Of a stretch of 64,000 bases of DNA, positions 28,607 to 37,161 are shown piece by piece; position 1 is the first letter of the stretch; each line of letters starts with the position of its first letter. Source of the DNA: Halobaculum limi (GTDB lineage: Archaea > Halobacteriota > Halobacteria > Halobacteriales > Haloferacaceae); contig NZ_CP120468.1 in NCBI RefSeq assembly GCF_029490015.1, positions 1,984,001 through 2,048,000 on the forward strand, in the 5' to 3' direction. The translations under genes were made by a program, and so were the position numbers. A model generated the notes under the pieces. The model had not been told where the DNA came from. It did no database searches and saw only the letters and a program-made list of their open reading frames with translations.

Positions 28607-29194
28607 TCAGTCTCGCCGGACGACGTGGCAACTCCGACAGCGTGCCTGATAGCTCTCTTCTGCGCCGACGAGGATGGTCGGGTCGTCGACGTGTGCCGGT
28701 TCGCCCTCGATGAGACGCTGGTTGCGCGTCGCGGGTTCGCCACACTCCGCACAGATGGCTTGGAGTTTGTCGACGTACTCCGCGACGGCCATCAGGTCCG
28801 GGAGCGGGTCGAACGGTTCGCCGCGGTACGTCTGGTCGGTGCCCGAGACAATGACGCGCCGGTCGTCCTCCGCGAGCGACTGACAGACGTCAACGAGCGT
28901 CTCCGAGAAGAAGTTGGCCTCGTCGATGGCGACGACCTGTTCGCCGTTGAGGTGGTCGAGGACGTCCCACGGCCCGTCGCCCTCGTTCTCGACGACGGTC
29001 GCCTCCCACGTCCGGCCGTTGTGCGACCCGATGCTCGTCGTCCCGAAGCGGTCGTCGAGCGCGGGCGTGTAGACGGCGGTCTCTTGGCCCGCGATCTGCG
29101 CGCGCCGCAGGCGACGGAGGAGTTCCTCGGTCTTCCCCGAGAACATCGACCCCGAGATGACCTCGATCCACCCGGAGCCGGTGATCTGATGCAT
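28607..29194 (-). CDS. tdk: Thymidine kinase (type II)
   Basis: A 195-residue salvage enzyme that phosphorylates thymidine with ATP. The P-loop GSMFSGKTEELLRR is at residues 15-28, and the Mg-binding VVAIDEANFF lies mid-protein. The C-terminal zinc site is built by CAECGE and CRSCHVV, the normal type II lasso. I chose the ATG at 29194 (MHQITGSGW); an upstream frame extension would run through non-coding sequence towards the tRNA gene. Confidence 0.93.
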   Translation of the reverse strand: MHQITGSGWIEVISGSMFSGKTEELLRRLRRAQIAGQETAVYTPALDDRFGTTSIGSHNGRTWEATVVENEGDGPWDVLDHLNGEQVVAIDEANFFSETLVDVCQSLAEDDRRVIVSGTDQTYRGEPFDPLPDLMAVAEYVDKLQAICAECGEPATRNQRLIEGEPAHVDDPTILVGAEESYQARCRSCHVVRRD

Positions 29195-29332
29195 ACCAGT
29201 CGAAGTCGTTGCTCGGCGGAAAACCGTTACTCTCTGTCGCTGTGACTCGCAGACGGCGACTGAGCCGAACGGTAGCACCGCTGCTGACTGGTGTAGCGGT
29301 CGGAAGGATTGTGCGTGGGTGCTGTCTGTAGG

Positions 29333-29373
29333 GCACCCCGAAGGGTGCACAGCACCTGCATCCGTGTGGATGC
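29333..29373 (-). terminator. Two tandem hairpins at the 3' end of tRNA-Leu
   Basis: On the minus strand GCATCC-ACAC-GGATGC (29373-29358) begins within the last three bases of the tRNA, and GCACCC-TTCG-GGGTGC (29348-29333) follows ten bases later. The second is a UUCG tetraloop, which is exceptionally stable in RNA. They may stop transcription or guide 3' trimming of the tRNA precursor. No T-rich tract follows, so the terminator label is tentative. Confidence 0.4.
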
Positions 29374-29455
29374 GTGGGACCGGATTTGAACCGGCGGACC
29401 TCTACAGGACAGCGCCCTCAACGCTGCGCCGTTGGCCTGGCTTGGCTACCCACGC
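29371..29455 (-). tRNA. tRNA-Leu (anticodon GAG)
   Basis: An 85-nt class II tRNA. The acceptor stem GCGTGGG pairs with CCCACGC and the discriminator is A. The anticodon stem CAGCG/CGCTG encloses the loop TTGAGGG, which puts GAG at positions 34-36. A long variable arm follows, and the T-arm CCGG-TTCAAAT-CCGG is intact. There is no intron and the CCA is not encoded. It reads CUC and CUU leucine codons. Confidence 0.95.
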
Positions 29456-29613
29456 ATCGTGCGTCAGTACGCACTCCGTTGTATCCCGGTTACAGATAAA
29501 GGGCTTTCCATTCCGGGAGGCGTCCGTGGGGGAGTCGCATACCACGGACAATCACCCGACACCGGCCGCTCGTTCGGGCAACTGCTTTGGGCCTGCCGCT
29601 CCTTCCACCGACA

Positions 29614-30201
29614 ATGAGTTCTGATACACCGACGAGTGGACCACGTGGGTTCGCGAGAGACCACAGTGCCGGCGTCGCCGGCGTCGTCTCGGCGCTGGCA
29701 CTTGGAGTCGTCTTCGCGACGGCCGGCGGACTCGTTCCGGCGGGATTGCTCCCACGTGCGCCCACGTCCGTCGTCGAGGCCATTCCGACTGCGAACGCTG
29801 TCGTCTCGTTGACGGCTATCGGGACCATCCTGGCGGGCGTTCGTGCCGCTCGGAATCGCGACTTCGAGGCACATCAGCGGTTTATGATCGCGTCGACTGG
29901 TTTGTTCGGGGTGTTTCTGGTGTTGTACCTCTACCGCATCGCACTCGTGGGGACCACCGACTTCGGCGGCCCCGCCGCAGTCGAGCGGTTCGTCTACCTC
30001 CCCCTGCTGGCGATTCACATCCTCCTCGCGGTCGTCTGCGTCCCACTCGTCGTCTACGTGTTGACGCTGGCGGCGAGCCGCCCGCGGCGTGACCTGTTCG
30101 ACACCGCGCACGCACGAGTCGGCCGACTGGCCGCGTCGTTGTGGGTCGTCTCCTTCTCGCTCGGTATCGTGGTGTACCTCATCCTGTACCACGTGTACTG
30201 A
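29614..30201 (+). CDS. DUF420 family membrane protein
   Basis: A 195-residue protein with five predicted spans. The family knowledge is that DUF420 (CtaM-like) proteins assist assembly of haem-copper oxidases. Conserved-looking features here are an HQRFMI segment near residue 89 and an HILLAVVCVPLVVYV segment near residue 138, each supplying a membrane-edge histidine. I chose the ATG at 29614; a start nine codons upstream is possible. No oxidase genes are in the window. Confidence 0.8.
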   Translation: MSSDTPTSGPRGFARDHSAGVAGVVSALALGVVFATAGGLVPAGLLPRAPTSVVEAIPTANAVVSLTAIGTILAGVRAARNRDFEAHQRFMIASTGLFGVFLVLYLYRIALVGTTDFGGPAAVERFVYLPLLAIHILLAVVCVPLVVYVLTLAASRPRRDLFDTAHARVGRLAASLWVVSFSLGIVVYLILYHVY

Positions 30202-30409
30202 CCGGACGACACTCTTCAGCAGTCGTCGCCGCCGAAGGTTTACGTACCGTACCGTGACCAGCGCCCAGGAGTGACGCGGACCGCACAGCGGGTGTGCGAC
30301 GAAGCGGTTCGTGAACGAGGGCGTCGCCTGTTCGCACCATACCGAGCGTCGCTGCTGGGTGAGGACGGCAAGAACGGGGTCTGGTGGAGGGCTGCTGGTC
30401 GCTACTGGC

Positions 30410-31948
30410 TCAGTCGTCGGCGGGCGACGGTTCGCCGACCGTGGGACGGGTGACGTCGCGGTCGGTCGCCTCACCGTCGATGTCGTACGGGTACTCGCCG
30501 GTCACACAGCCGAGACAGAGGTCGGCCTTCGACTTCGAGAGCGAGTCGGCAACGGCGTCGACCGACAGGTACGACAGCGAGTCGGCGCCCACCTCCTCGC
30601 GAACCTCCTCGACGGAGCGGTCGGCGGCGATGAGTTCCTCCCGCGTCGCCATGTCGATGCCCATGTAACACGGCGCGATGATGGCCGGCGCGCCGATGCG
30701 GACGTGGACCTCCTCGGCGCCCGCGTCGCGGAGCAACTGCACCAACTGCGTCGAGGTAGTCCCGCGCACGATGGAGTCGTCGATGAGCGTGACCGTCTTC
30801 CCCTCGACGGTCGAGCGGATCGGATTCAGTTTGAGTCGCACCGCTCGCTCTCGTTCGTCTTGCGTGGGCATAATGAACGTCCGGCCGACGTAGCGGTTCT
30901 TCATCAGCCCCTCCGCGAACTCCACGCCGGCGTCGTCTTCCGCCGCAGCGTCAGCGTACCCCGAGGCGAACGCCCGACCGGAGTCGGGAACCGGCATCAC
31001 CACGTCGGAGTCGACGCCGGCCTCGGCCCACAGCGCCCGGCCGAGGTTGCGGCGCGCCTCGTACACGAGCGTGTCGTCCATTACAGAGTCCGGGCGCGCG
31101 AAGTAGACGTGTTCGAAGAAACAGTGAGCGGAGTTGTCTTCCTCGAACAGTCGATACGAGTCGAAGCCGCTCCCGTCGCTCTCTAAGACGACGAGTTCGC
31201 CCGGTCGAACGTCGCGGACGAGTTCGCCGTCGAGGGTGTCGATGGCCGCCGACTCCGAGGCGATGACGTAGCCGTCGTCGAGTTCGCCGATACACAGCGG
31301 CCGGTTCCCCTGCGGGTCGCGCACGCCGATGACGGTGTCGTCGTGCATCACCGTCAGCGAGTACGACCCGTGGATCCGACTCATTGTGCGCTTGACCGCG
31401 CGGATGAGGTCTGACTCGAGGAGGTTCCGTGCCAGGTCGTGGGCGATGACTTCGGTGTCGCCCTGCGAAGTGAACGCGTGGCCGCTGGCGGCGAGTTCGT
31501 CGCGAATCTCGTCGGCGTTGACGAGGTTGCCGTTGTGCGCGAGGCCGAGCGCCCCGGACTTGAACGACACCGAGAACGGCTGAGCACAGCAGGCGTTGAC
31601 GCCGCCGGCGGTCGGGTAGCGGACGTGGCCGATGCCCGCCGACCCGGCGAGACTGTCGAGGTCGTCTTGCGAGAAGGCGTCGCCGACGAGACCCATCTCG
31701 ACGTGGCTGTGCTGTTGGAAGCCGTCGTGGGTGGCGATCCCCGCGGAGTCCTGCCCGCGGTGTTGCAGGGCGTACAGCGAGTAGTACAGCGGCCGTGCGG
31801 CCTCACGCTCGGACAGCGAGACGCCGACGACACCGCACTTCTCGGTCGGTCCGTCTGTCGGCGTCGACCCGCGCGCGTCCTCACGCAGCGGTTCGGTGAG
31901 CGATGTGACCGGTGCCCCCGAACCCTCCCCGGAGTCGCCGTGTGGCAT
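30410..31948 (-). CDS. purF: Amidophosphoribosyltransferase (glutamine PRPP amidotransferase)
   Basis: A 512-residue enzyme for the first committed step of purine synthesis: PRPP plus glutamine gives phosphoribosylamine. The N-terminal nucleophile glutaminase begins at CGVVGVSLSE, about 38 residues in, so a propeptide must be cleaved. The PRPP-binding motif is seen as VTLIDDSIVRGTTS, and the Cys residues near LCLGCVTGEYPY may bind an Fe-S cluster as in the Bacillus-type enzyme. The ATG at 31948 is preferred; another nine codons upstream is possible. Confidence 0.93.
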   Translation of the reverse strand: MPHGDSGEGSGAPVTSLTEPLREDARGSTPTDGPTEKCGVVGVSLSEREAARPLYYSLYALQHRGQDSAGIATHDGFQQHSHVEMGLVGDAFSQDDLDSLAGSAGIGHVRYPTAGGVNACCAQPFSVSFKSGALGLAHNGNLVNADEIRDELAASGHAFTSQGDTEVIAHDLARNLLESDLIRAVKRTMSRIHGSYSLTVMHDDTVIGVRDPQGNRPLCIGELDDGYVIASESAAIDTLDGELVRDVRPGELVVLESDGSGFDSYRLFEEDNSAHCFFEHVYFARPDSVMDDTLVYEARRNLGRALWAEAGVDSDVVMPVPDSGRAFASGYADAAAEDDAGVEFAEGLMKNRYVGRTFIMPTQDERERAVRLKLNPIRSTVEGKTVTLIDDSIVRGTTSTQLVQLLRDAGAEEVHVRIGAPAIIAPCYMGIDMATREELIAADRSVEEVREEVGADSLSYLSVDAVADSLSKSKADLCLGCVTGEYPYDIDGEATDRDVTRPTVGEPSPADD

Positions 31949-32020
31949 AGGGGATACTGAAACGTCGTTCCACAAAAACCCTCGTTATCGTGCGTAGGTC
32001 GCCGCAGGATATGTCCGTGT

Positions 32021-32038
32021 TATACGTATTCGTGTATA
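32021..32038. promoter_or_regulatory. Inverted repeat upstream of purF
   Basis: TATAC-N8-GTATA lies about 75 bp before the purF start and overlaps AT-rich promoter-like sequence. It could be the purF TATA region, a regulator site, or both. No purine regulator can be named from this sequence. Confidence 0.3.
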
Positions 32039-32167
32039 TGGAAGCGTGATCGAGACACACCTCCACCGGCATCGGGCGACGGCCGACGCTACTGGGCGGT
32101 CACAGTCGACGCGAGAGACTTCGAGCGCAGTCGCTCGGAGTCGTGCAAAACGTGAGAGGAGAAAGCG

Positions 32168-32344
32168 TCAGTTGTCGCCGGCCTTCGACTTCCACTCGTA
32201 GTCGCGTCGCTTCGCGGACTTCCCGAAGCCACACGACGAGCACTTCTTCTTCTTCACGTGGTAGGACTTCTCACCGCAGCGTCGACATTTGACGTGCGTC
32301 GTCTTGTTCTTCTTCCCCTGAGACGGCGTTCCGGCTCCGGTCAT
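32168..32344 (-). CDS. rpl37e: Ribosomal protein L37e
   Basis: A 58-residue large-subunit protein with ATG at 32344 and TGA at 32168-32170. The C4 zinc ribbon CRRCG/CSSCG sits mid-protein, followed by the basic [11 protein letters not shown] tail that contacts 23S rRNA. The ATG is shared with the stop of the upstream lsm gene (ATGA), so lsm and rpl37e form one translationally coupled unit. This pairing is known from haloarchaea. Confidence 0.95.
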   Translation of the reverse strand: MTGAGTPSQGKKNKTTHVKCRRCGEKSYHVKKKKCSSCGFGKSAKRRDYEWKSKAGDN

Positions 32345-32556
32345 ACGTTAATCGAGACGACGTTGTCGCCACGGATAATCGTTGTGTCTTCCACTTCCTC
32401 GTCGGTCGATCCCTCCAGTTCGGTGGGATCGAGGACGACGTTCATGTGCTGGTCGTACCCGGCGAGGACGCCGAAGTGTGCGGTGTCGTCCTTGAGGTGG
32501 ACGGTTACCGGCGTGTCGAGGGCCTCCTCGAGTACGTCGAGCGGACGGCCTGGCAT
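32341..32556 (-). CDS. lsm: Archaeal Sm-like protein (Lsm)
   Basis: A 71-residue Sm-fold protein that forms a heptameric ring binding U-rich RNA. The Sm1 motif spans the first two thirds, and the Sm2 motif appears as [10 protein letters not shown] at the end. It is expected to act as an Hfq-like RNA chaperone. A TTTAA at 32581-32585 (minus-strand TTAAACC) gives a leaderless start. It is divergent from the RNase J gene. Confidence 0.95.
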   Translation of the reverse strand: MPGRPLDVLEEALDTPVTVHLKDDTAHFGVLAGYDQHMNVVLDPTELEGSTDEEVEDTTIIRGDNVVSINV

Positions 32557-32677
32557 AGTCGGTTCGTCGGCCGATTCGGGTTTAACAGTACCGGACGAGC
32601 GGCGCCGCCGGGCGTCGAGTCGCTCAGTCCGCGGTCACGGGCGAGTGCGTTTGTACTCGGCGAGTGAACCCGCACAG

Positions 32678-32683
32678 TTTTAA
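32678..32683 (+). promoter_or_regulatory. TATA-like box of the RNase J leader
   Basis: TTTTAA predicts a transcript start near 32706. This is far from the RNase J start at 32879, so a leader of about 170 nt would be made. Confidence 0.5.
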
Positions 32684-32705
32684 CAGATGACCTGTACCGT
32701 ACAGA

Positions 32706-32878
32706 CACCACGAGCCCGCGGGTAAGTACGGGGAATCGGCCCCGTATTGCGGGAGAGCGGACCGACGCGCTGTAAGACGCCGGGGTCCCCAGCGACCCGT
32801 ACCGGGGCTTTCCGTACGAGCATCGGCCGCGCACGACGCGCGGGTTTCACGCTCGCAACACCGAACGAATACGAACCT
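32706..32878 (+). ncRNA. Structured leader or small RNA upstream of RNase J
   Basis: A run of hairpins follows the TATA box: TACGGGG (32727-32733) pairs with CCCCGTA (32740-32746) below an AATCGG loop, with an outer CCCGC/GCGGG clamp (32715-32719 with 32749-32753). Further hairpins are GGGTC-CCCAGC-GACCC (32783-32798) and CGTAC/GTACG (32798-32802 with 32814-32818). No good protein frame is present in this stretch. It could be a regulatory 5' leader, or an independent RNA such as an H/ACA guide, though I could not fit a guide pocket. Confidence 0.45.
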
Positions 32879-34231
32879 ATGGAAGTAGAAATCGCGACAA
32901 TCGGCGGCTACGAGGAAGTTGGCCGCCAAATGACGGCAGTCCGAGCGGGAGACGACATCGTCGTGTTCGACATGGGCCTCAACCTGAGTCAGGTCCTGAT
33001 CCACGACAACGTCGAGACCGAGAAGATGCACAGCCTCGACCTGATCGATATGGGTGCCATCCCGGACGACCGGGTGATGAGCGATATGGAGGGCGACGTG
33101 CAGGCCATCGTGCCGACGCACGGTCACCTCGACCACATCGGCGCCATCTCGAAACTGGCCCACCGCTACGACGCGCCCGTCGTGGCGTCACCGTTCACCA
33201 TCGAACTGGTGAAACAGCAGGTCCAGAGCGAGAACAAGTTCAACGTCGACAACGACCTCGTCAAGATGGAAGCCGGCGAGACGATGGAGATTGGCGACTC
33301 CGGGAACGTCCAGTTGGAGTTCGTCCACGTCACTCACTCCATCATCGACGCCATCAACCCGGTCGTCCACACGCCCGAGGGCGCGGTCGTCTACGGCCTC
33401 GACAAGCGGATGGACCACTCGCCGGTCCTCGAGGACCCCATCGACATGAAGCGGTTCCGTGAGATCGGTCGCGAGGGCAACGGCGTCCTCGCGTACATCG
33501 AGGACTGTACCAACGCTGGCCGGAAGGGCCGCACGCCCTCCGAGTCGGTCGCACGACGCCACCTGAAGGACGTGCTCACGTCCGTCGAGGACTACGACGG
33601 CGGCATCGTCGCCACCACGTTCTCCTCGCACGTCTCGCGTGTCTCCTCGCTCGTCGAGTTCGCACAAGAGATTGGACGCGAGCCAGTACTCCTGGGTCGC
33701 TCGATGGAGAAGTACTCCGGCACCGCCGAACGCCTGAACTTCGTCGACTTCCCGGACGACCTGGGAATGTACGGCCACCGCAAGTCCGTCGACCGGACGT
33801 TCAAGCGGATTATGCAGGAGGGCAAGGAGAACTACCTCCCCATCGTCACGGGTCACCAGGGCGAACCGCGCGCGATGCTCACTCGGATGGGTCGCGGCGA
33901 GACGCCGTACGAACTGGACGACGGCGACAAGGTCGTCTTCTCGGCACGGGTCATCCCAGAGCCGACGAACGAGGGCCAGCGCTACCAGTCCGAGCGCCTC
34001 CTGAAGATGCAGGGCGCGCGCATCTACGACGACATCCACGTGTCGGGCCACCTCCGCGAGGAGGGGCACTACCAGATGCTCGACGCGCTGGAGCCCCAGC
34101 ACGTCATCCCGGCCCACCAGGATATGAAGGGCTTCGCCCCGTACGTCGACCTCGCCGGTCGCAAGGGGTACACGCTCGGTCGTGACATCCACGTCACGCA
34201 GAACGGCAACATGATCCAACTCACGGAGTGA
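32879..34231 (+). CDS. rnj: Ribonuclease J (metallo-beta-lactamase/beta-CASP)
   Basis: A 450-residue 5'-to-3' exonuclease of the archaeal RNase J group. The zinc-binding motif [12 protein letters not shown] is near residue 80, and the beta-CASP domain spans the middle part. The C-terminal metallo-beta-lactamase segment includes [12 protein letters not shown] and [11 protein letters not shown] chose the ATG at 32879 ([15 protein letters not shown]), the standard archaeal start; an upstream in-frame extension lies in the structured leader. The stop is two bases before the next gene, so rnj and idsA form an operon. Confidence 0.93.
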   Translation: MEVEIATIGGYEEVGRQMTAVRAGDDIVVFDMGLNLSQVLIHDNVETEKMHSLDLIDMGAIPDDRVMSDMEGDVQAIVPTHGHLDHIGAISKLAHRYDAPVVASPFTIELVKQQVQSENKFNVDNDLVKMEAGETMEIGDSGNVQLEFVHVTHSIIDAINPVVHTPEGAVVYGLDKRMDHSPVLEDPIDMKRFREIGREGNGVLAYIEDCTNAGRKGRTPSESVARRHLKDVLTSVEDYDGGIVATTFSSHVSRVSSLVEFAQEIGREPVLLGRSMEKYSGTAERLNFVDFPDDLGMYGHRKSVDRTFKRIMQEGKENYLPIVTGHQGEPRAMLTRMGRGETPYELDDGDKVVFSARVIPEPTNEGQRYQSERLLKMQGARIYDDIHVSGHLREEGHYQMLDALEPQHVIPAHQDMKGFAPYVDLAGRKGYTLGRDIHVTQNGNMIQLTE

Positions 34232-34233
34232 CG

Positions 34234-35283
34234 ATGTCGCAGGACGCGACGGAAGAACGGGTGCTCGCGGCGGTCGAACAGCGCCGCGACCGAGTCAACG
34301 CCGCCATCGACGAAGAGCTCCCGATGGCCGAGCCAGAGCGCCTCTACGAGGCGACGCGGTACATTCTGGAGGCCGGTGGCAAGCGCCTCCGACCGACCGC
34401 CGCGTTGCTCGTCGCCGAGGCACTCGCTGGCGTCGACGCCGACGCCGAGACGAACTACCGCTCGTTCGAGCCACTCGACGGCGAACCCTTCGACCTGATG
34501 CGTGCGGCGGTGAGCGTCGAGGTCATCCAGTCGTTCACGCTCATCCACGACGACATTATGGACGAGGACGACCTCCGGCGCGGCGAACCCGCCGTTCACC
34601 GAGCGTACGACACGGAGACGGCTATCCTCGCGGGCGACACGCTGTACGCCAAAGCGTTCGAACTACTCTCGGACACCGGGGCTGACCCGGCGAATACGGT
34701 CGAGGCCGTCAACCGACTCGCCTCCGCGTGCACGCGTATCTGCGAGGGTCAGTCGCTCGACGTCGACTTCGAGAACCGCGACGACGTCACGCCCGAGGAG
34801 TACCTCGAGATGGTCGAACTCAAGACCGCCGTGCTGTACGGCGCGTCGGCGGCCATCCCTGCCGTCCTTATGGGCGCGGACGAACAGACGGTGCAGGCGC
34901 TGTACGAGTACGGCGTCGACTCCGGGCGCGCGTTCCAGATTCAAGACGACGTGCTCGACTTGACCGTCCCCTCGGAGAAACTCGGGAAACAGCGCGGCTC
35001 CGACCTCGTCGAGGACAAGGAGACGCTCATCACGCTCCACGCCCGTCAGCAGGGCGTCGACGTGGACTCGCTGGTGTCGGCGGACACGCCCGCCGAGGTC
35101 AGCGAGGCGGAAGTCGACGAGGCGGTTGCCGTCCTCGAAGACGCTGGTTCGATCGCGTACGCCCGCGAGATGGCCGAAGACCTCACCGAACGGTCGAAGC
35201 AGCGACTCGACGTCCTCCCGGAGGGTCCCGCACGCGACCTACTCGCGGACTTGGCGGACTACCTCATCACTCGCGGCTACTGA
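34234..35283 (+). CDS. idsA: Polyprenyl diphosphate synthase (geranylgeranyl type)
   Basis: A 349-residue chain-elongating prenyltransferase that supplies C20/C25 precursors of archaeal ether lipids. The first aspartate-rich motif DDIMDEDD is near residue 109, and the second is FQIQDDVLDL near residue 233. The GGKRLRP substrate motif is near residue 50. I chose the ATG at 34234, two codons after an alternative GTG. The RNase J-idsA pairing is a typical haloarchaeal order. A T5 tract at about 35302-35306 after the stop may end the transcript. Confidence 0.93.
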   Translation: MSQDATEERVLAAVEQRRDRVNAAIDEELPMAEPERLYEATRYILEAGGKRLRPTAALLVAEALAGVDADAETNYRSFEPLDGEPFDLMRAAVSVEVIQSFTLIHDDIMDEDDLRRGEPAVHRAYDTETAILAGDTLYAKAFELLSDTGADPANTVEAVNRLASACTRICEGQSLDVDFENRDDVTPEEYLEMVELKTAVLYGASAAIPAVLMGADEQTVQALYEYGVDSGRAFQIQDDVLDLTVPSEKLGKQRGSDLVEDKETLITLHARQQGVDVDSLVSADTPAEVSEAEVDEAVAVLEDAGSIAYAREMAEDLTERSKQRLDVLPEGPARDLLADLADYLITRGY

Positions 35284-35332
35284 GGACTGCGGTGCGGCCG
35301 CTTTTTGACGCGCCGACCGATAGCGACAGGCG

Positions 35333-35620
35333 ATGCCCGACGACGGCGATACGAACGACCCGGCGAGTCGAATCCCCGACGACGAACGCTTCACTGTCCA
35401 GAGTCGTTCCGACCGCCGCCGCCGTGCGGTCAGGCAGTTACTGTTCGTCGTCGCCGGGTCGCACACCGGGGCATTTCTCGGGTCGTCGCTGCCGACTCGG
35501 TTCGGCCTCCCCGGCGATTTCTCCGGCGTGTTGCTCGTCGTGATTCTGTTCGCCCTCCCGTTTGCGGTCGACGCCAAGTGGGAGCGCATCGAAGCCGCCG
35601 CCGACCGGGTGGGACTGTAA
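35333..35620 (+). CDS. Small membrane protein (95 aa), unknown function
   Basis: An acidic N-terminal 30 residues are followed by two predicted spans (about 34-52 and 63-80) and a short charged helix. I recognise no domain. The gene sits in a run of plus-strand genes with haloarchaeal composition, which supports it being real. Confidence 0.55.
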   Translation: MPDDGDTNDPASRIPDDERFTVQSRSDRRRRAVRQLLFVVAGSHTGAFLGSSLPTRFGLPGDFSGVLLVVILFALPFAVDAKWERIEAAADRVGL

Positions 35621-35699
35621 TGTCCTCGGTCACGACGGCGCGGCGGCGAACGGAAACGCCGAAGTCGCCCGCGGCCGCCAGTCTGCCTGTGAGACGTCA

Positions 35700-36617
35700 G
35701 TGAGTTCGCTTCGAAACGCCGCGTTGTTCCTCGGACTCGGCCTGTGTTGGGGCGGCAGTTTCCCGGCAATCGAGGTCACGTTGACGCAGTTGGACCCATT
35801 GTTGCTCGGCGCGTACCGCTTCGACGTCGGCGCGCTGGTCGCGCTTGCGTACGTGTTCTGGCGCTCGGACGTCCCCATCCCAACCTCGCGGGCCGATCTG
35901 GGGTCGGTCGCGGTTGGCGGGCTACTGTTCGTTGTCGCCAACATCGCGTTTCTCGCGTACGGGCAGCAGTACACGACCGGCGGCGTCGCGGCCATCGTCT
36001 ACAGCCTCAACCCAATCTTGACGACGTTCTTCACGGTCGCCCTGCTGAACGAGGGGAGCCTCGACCTCCGTGGCTACGTCGGTGTCGTCCTCGGCGTCCT
36101 CGGCGTCGGCCTCGTCGCCCAGCCGTCGCCCGAGAACTTCGGCGCGACCACCATCGGCGTGGCGTTGGTGTTCGTCGCCGCCGTCGCCGTCTCGTTCGGG
36201 AGCGTCGCGATCCGCTGGCTGGACCCCGACTCGGACGCGCTTCCCCGCACCGCGTGGGGGATGGCGCTCGGCGCGGTGGTGCTCCACCTCGGGAGCATCG
36301 CCATCGGTGAGCCACAGGTCGCACCGGCAGCGCTGTCGCCGTCCGTCGTCGCCTCGCTTCTGTTTCTCGGCGTGTTCTCCTCGGCGGTCGCGTACGCCAT
36401 CTACTTCGGCCTGCTCGATCTGCTGGGGCCGTTCGAGATCAACCTCGTGAGCTACGTCGTCCCGATCGTCGCGACGGTGCTCGGTGCGATCCTCCTCGAC
36501 GAACCGGTGACGCCGCTGACGGTCGTCGGCTTTCTCGTCGTCGTCGCCGGGTTCGCGCTGGTGAAACGCGATGCGATTCGGCGAGAACTCGCACGGCGGT
36601 CGGTCGGCTTCACGTAA
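35700..36617 (+). CDS. EamA/DMT family exporter
   Basis: A 305-residue membrane protein with ten predicted spans made of two EamA repeats. The first repeat begins GLCWGGSFPAIEV, and the second ends LGAILLDEPVTPLTVVGF. The family exports amino acids, metabolites or drugs; the substrate is not known. The GTG at 35700 is preferred because it puts the first helix at the N terminus with the usual family length. Confidence 0.82.
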   Translation: MSSLRNAALFLGLGLCWGGSFPAIEVTLTQLDPLLLGAYRFDVGALVALAYVFWRSDVPIPTSRADLGSVAVGGLLFVVANIAFLAYGQQYTTGGVAAIVYSLNPILTTFFTVALLNEGSLDLRGYVGVVLGVLGVGLVAQPSPENFGATTIGVALVFVAAVAVSFGSVAIRWLDPDSDALPRTAWGMALGAVVLHLGSIAIGEPQVAPAALSPSVVASLLFLGVFSSAVAYAIYFGLLDLLGPFEINLVSYVVPIVATVLGAILLDEPVTPLTVVGFLVVVAGFALVKRDAIRRELARRSVGFT

Positions 36618-36639
36618 GTGGCTGTCCGCGGTCGCGCCG

Positions 36640-37113
36640 TCACTCGGCGTCGGCCAACTCGTCGATGTCCGCGAGTAGTTCCTCGGCGTGTTCTTCCGGT
36701 GAGACGCCCTCGTACACCCGCTCGATTTCCCCGTCGGGGCCGATGAGGTACGTGTTGCGGAAGACGCCCTCTACCGTGTTGCCGAAGACGTTCTTCTCGC
36801 CGTAGGAGTCGTATGCCGCCGACACGCTGCCGTCCTCGTCCGAGAGCAGCGAGAACGGGAGGTCGTGTTTTCGGGCGAACGCGGTCAGGTCGTCGACTGG
36901 GTCGTCGCTGACGCCGAGGATGGCGACGTCCCGCTCTTGAAACTCGTCGTAAGCGTCGCGGAAGCCGCACGCCTCGGTCGTACAGCCGGGGGTGTCGGCA
37001 CGAGGGTAGAAGTACAGGACGACGCGGCGGCCCTCGAACTCCGAGAGCGACACCTCGCGGCCGACGTGGTCTGGAAGCGTGAACTCGGGAGCCTCGGTTC
37101 CGGGGTCGAGCAT
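36640..37113 (-). CDS. bcp: Peroxiredoxin (BCP/PrxQ type)
   Basis: A 157-residue thiol peroxidase. The peroxidatic Cys is in TPGCTTEACGF near residue 44, and a second Cys five residues on is the resolving Cys characteristic of the BCP/PrxQ class. It reduces H2O2 and alkyl hydroperoxides in the cytoplasm using thioredoxin. It lies 48 bp downstream of the GINS gene on the same strand and might share its transcript. Confidence 0.93.
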   Translation of the reverse strand: MLDPGTEAPEFTLPDHVGREVSLSEFEGRRVVLYFYPRADTPGCTTEACGFRDAYDEFQERDVAILGVSDDPVDDLTAFARKHDLPFSLLSDEDGSVSAAYDSYGEKNVFGNTVEGVFRNTYLIGPDGEIERVYEGVSPEEHAEELLADIDELADAE

Positions 37114-37161
37114 ACACGTGCCTGCGACGGCGGCGTGAAAAGTGGTGTTGGTACCGGTCGG

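Noticed and set aside
32706-32878. Firm assignment as an H/ACA guide RNA
   Set aside because: Hairpins are present but I could not place a two-sided guide pocket followed by an ACA box at the proper distance, so only a structured RNA is claimed.
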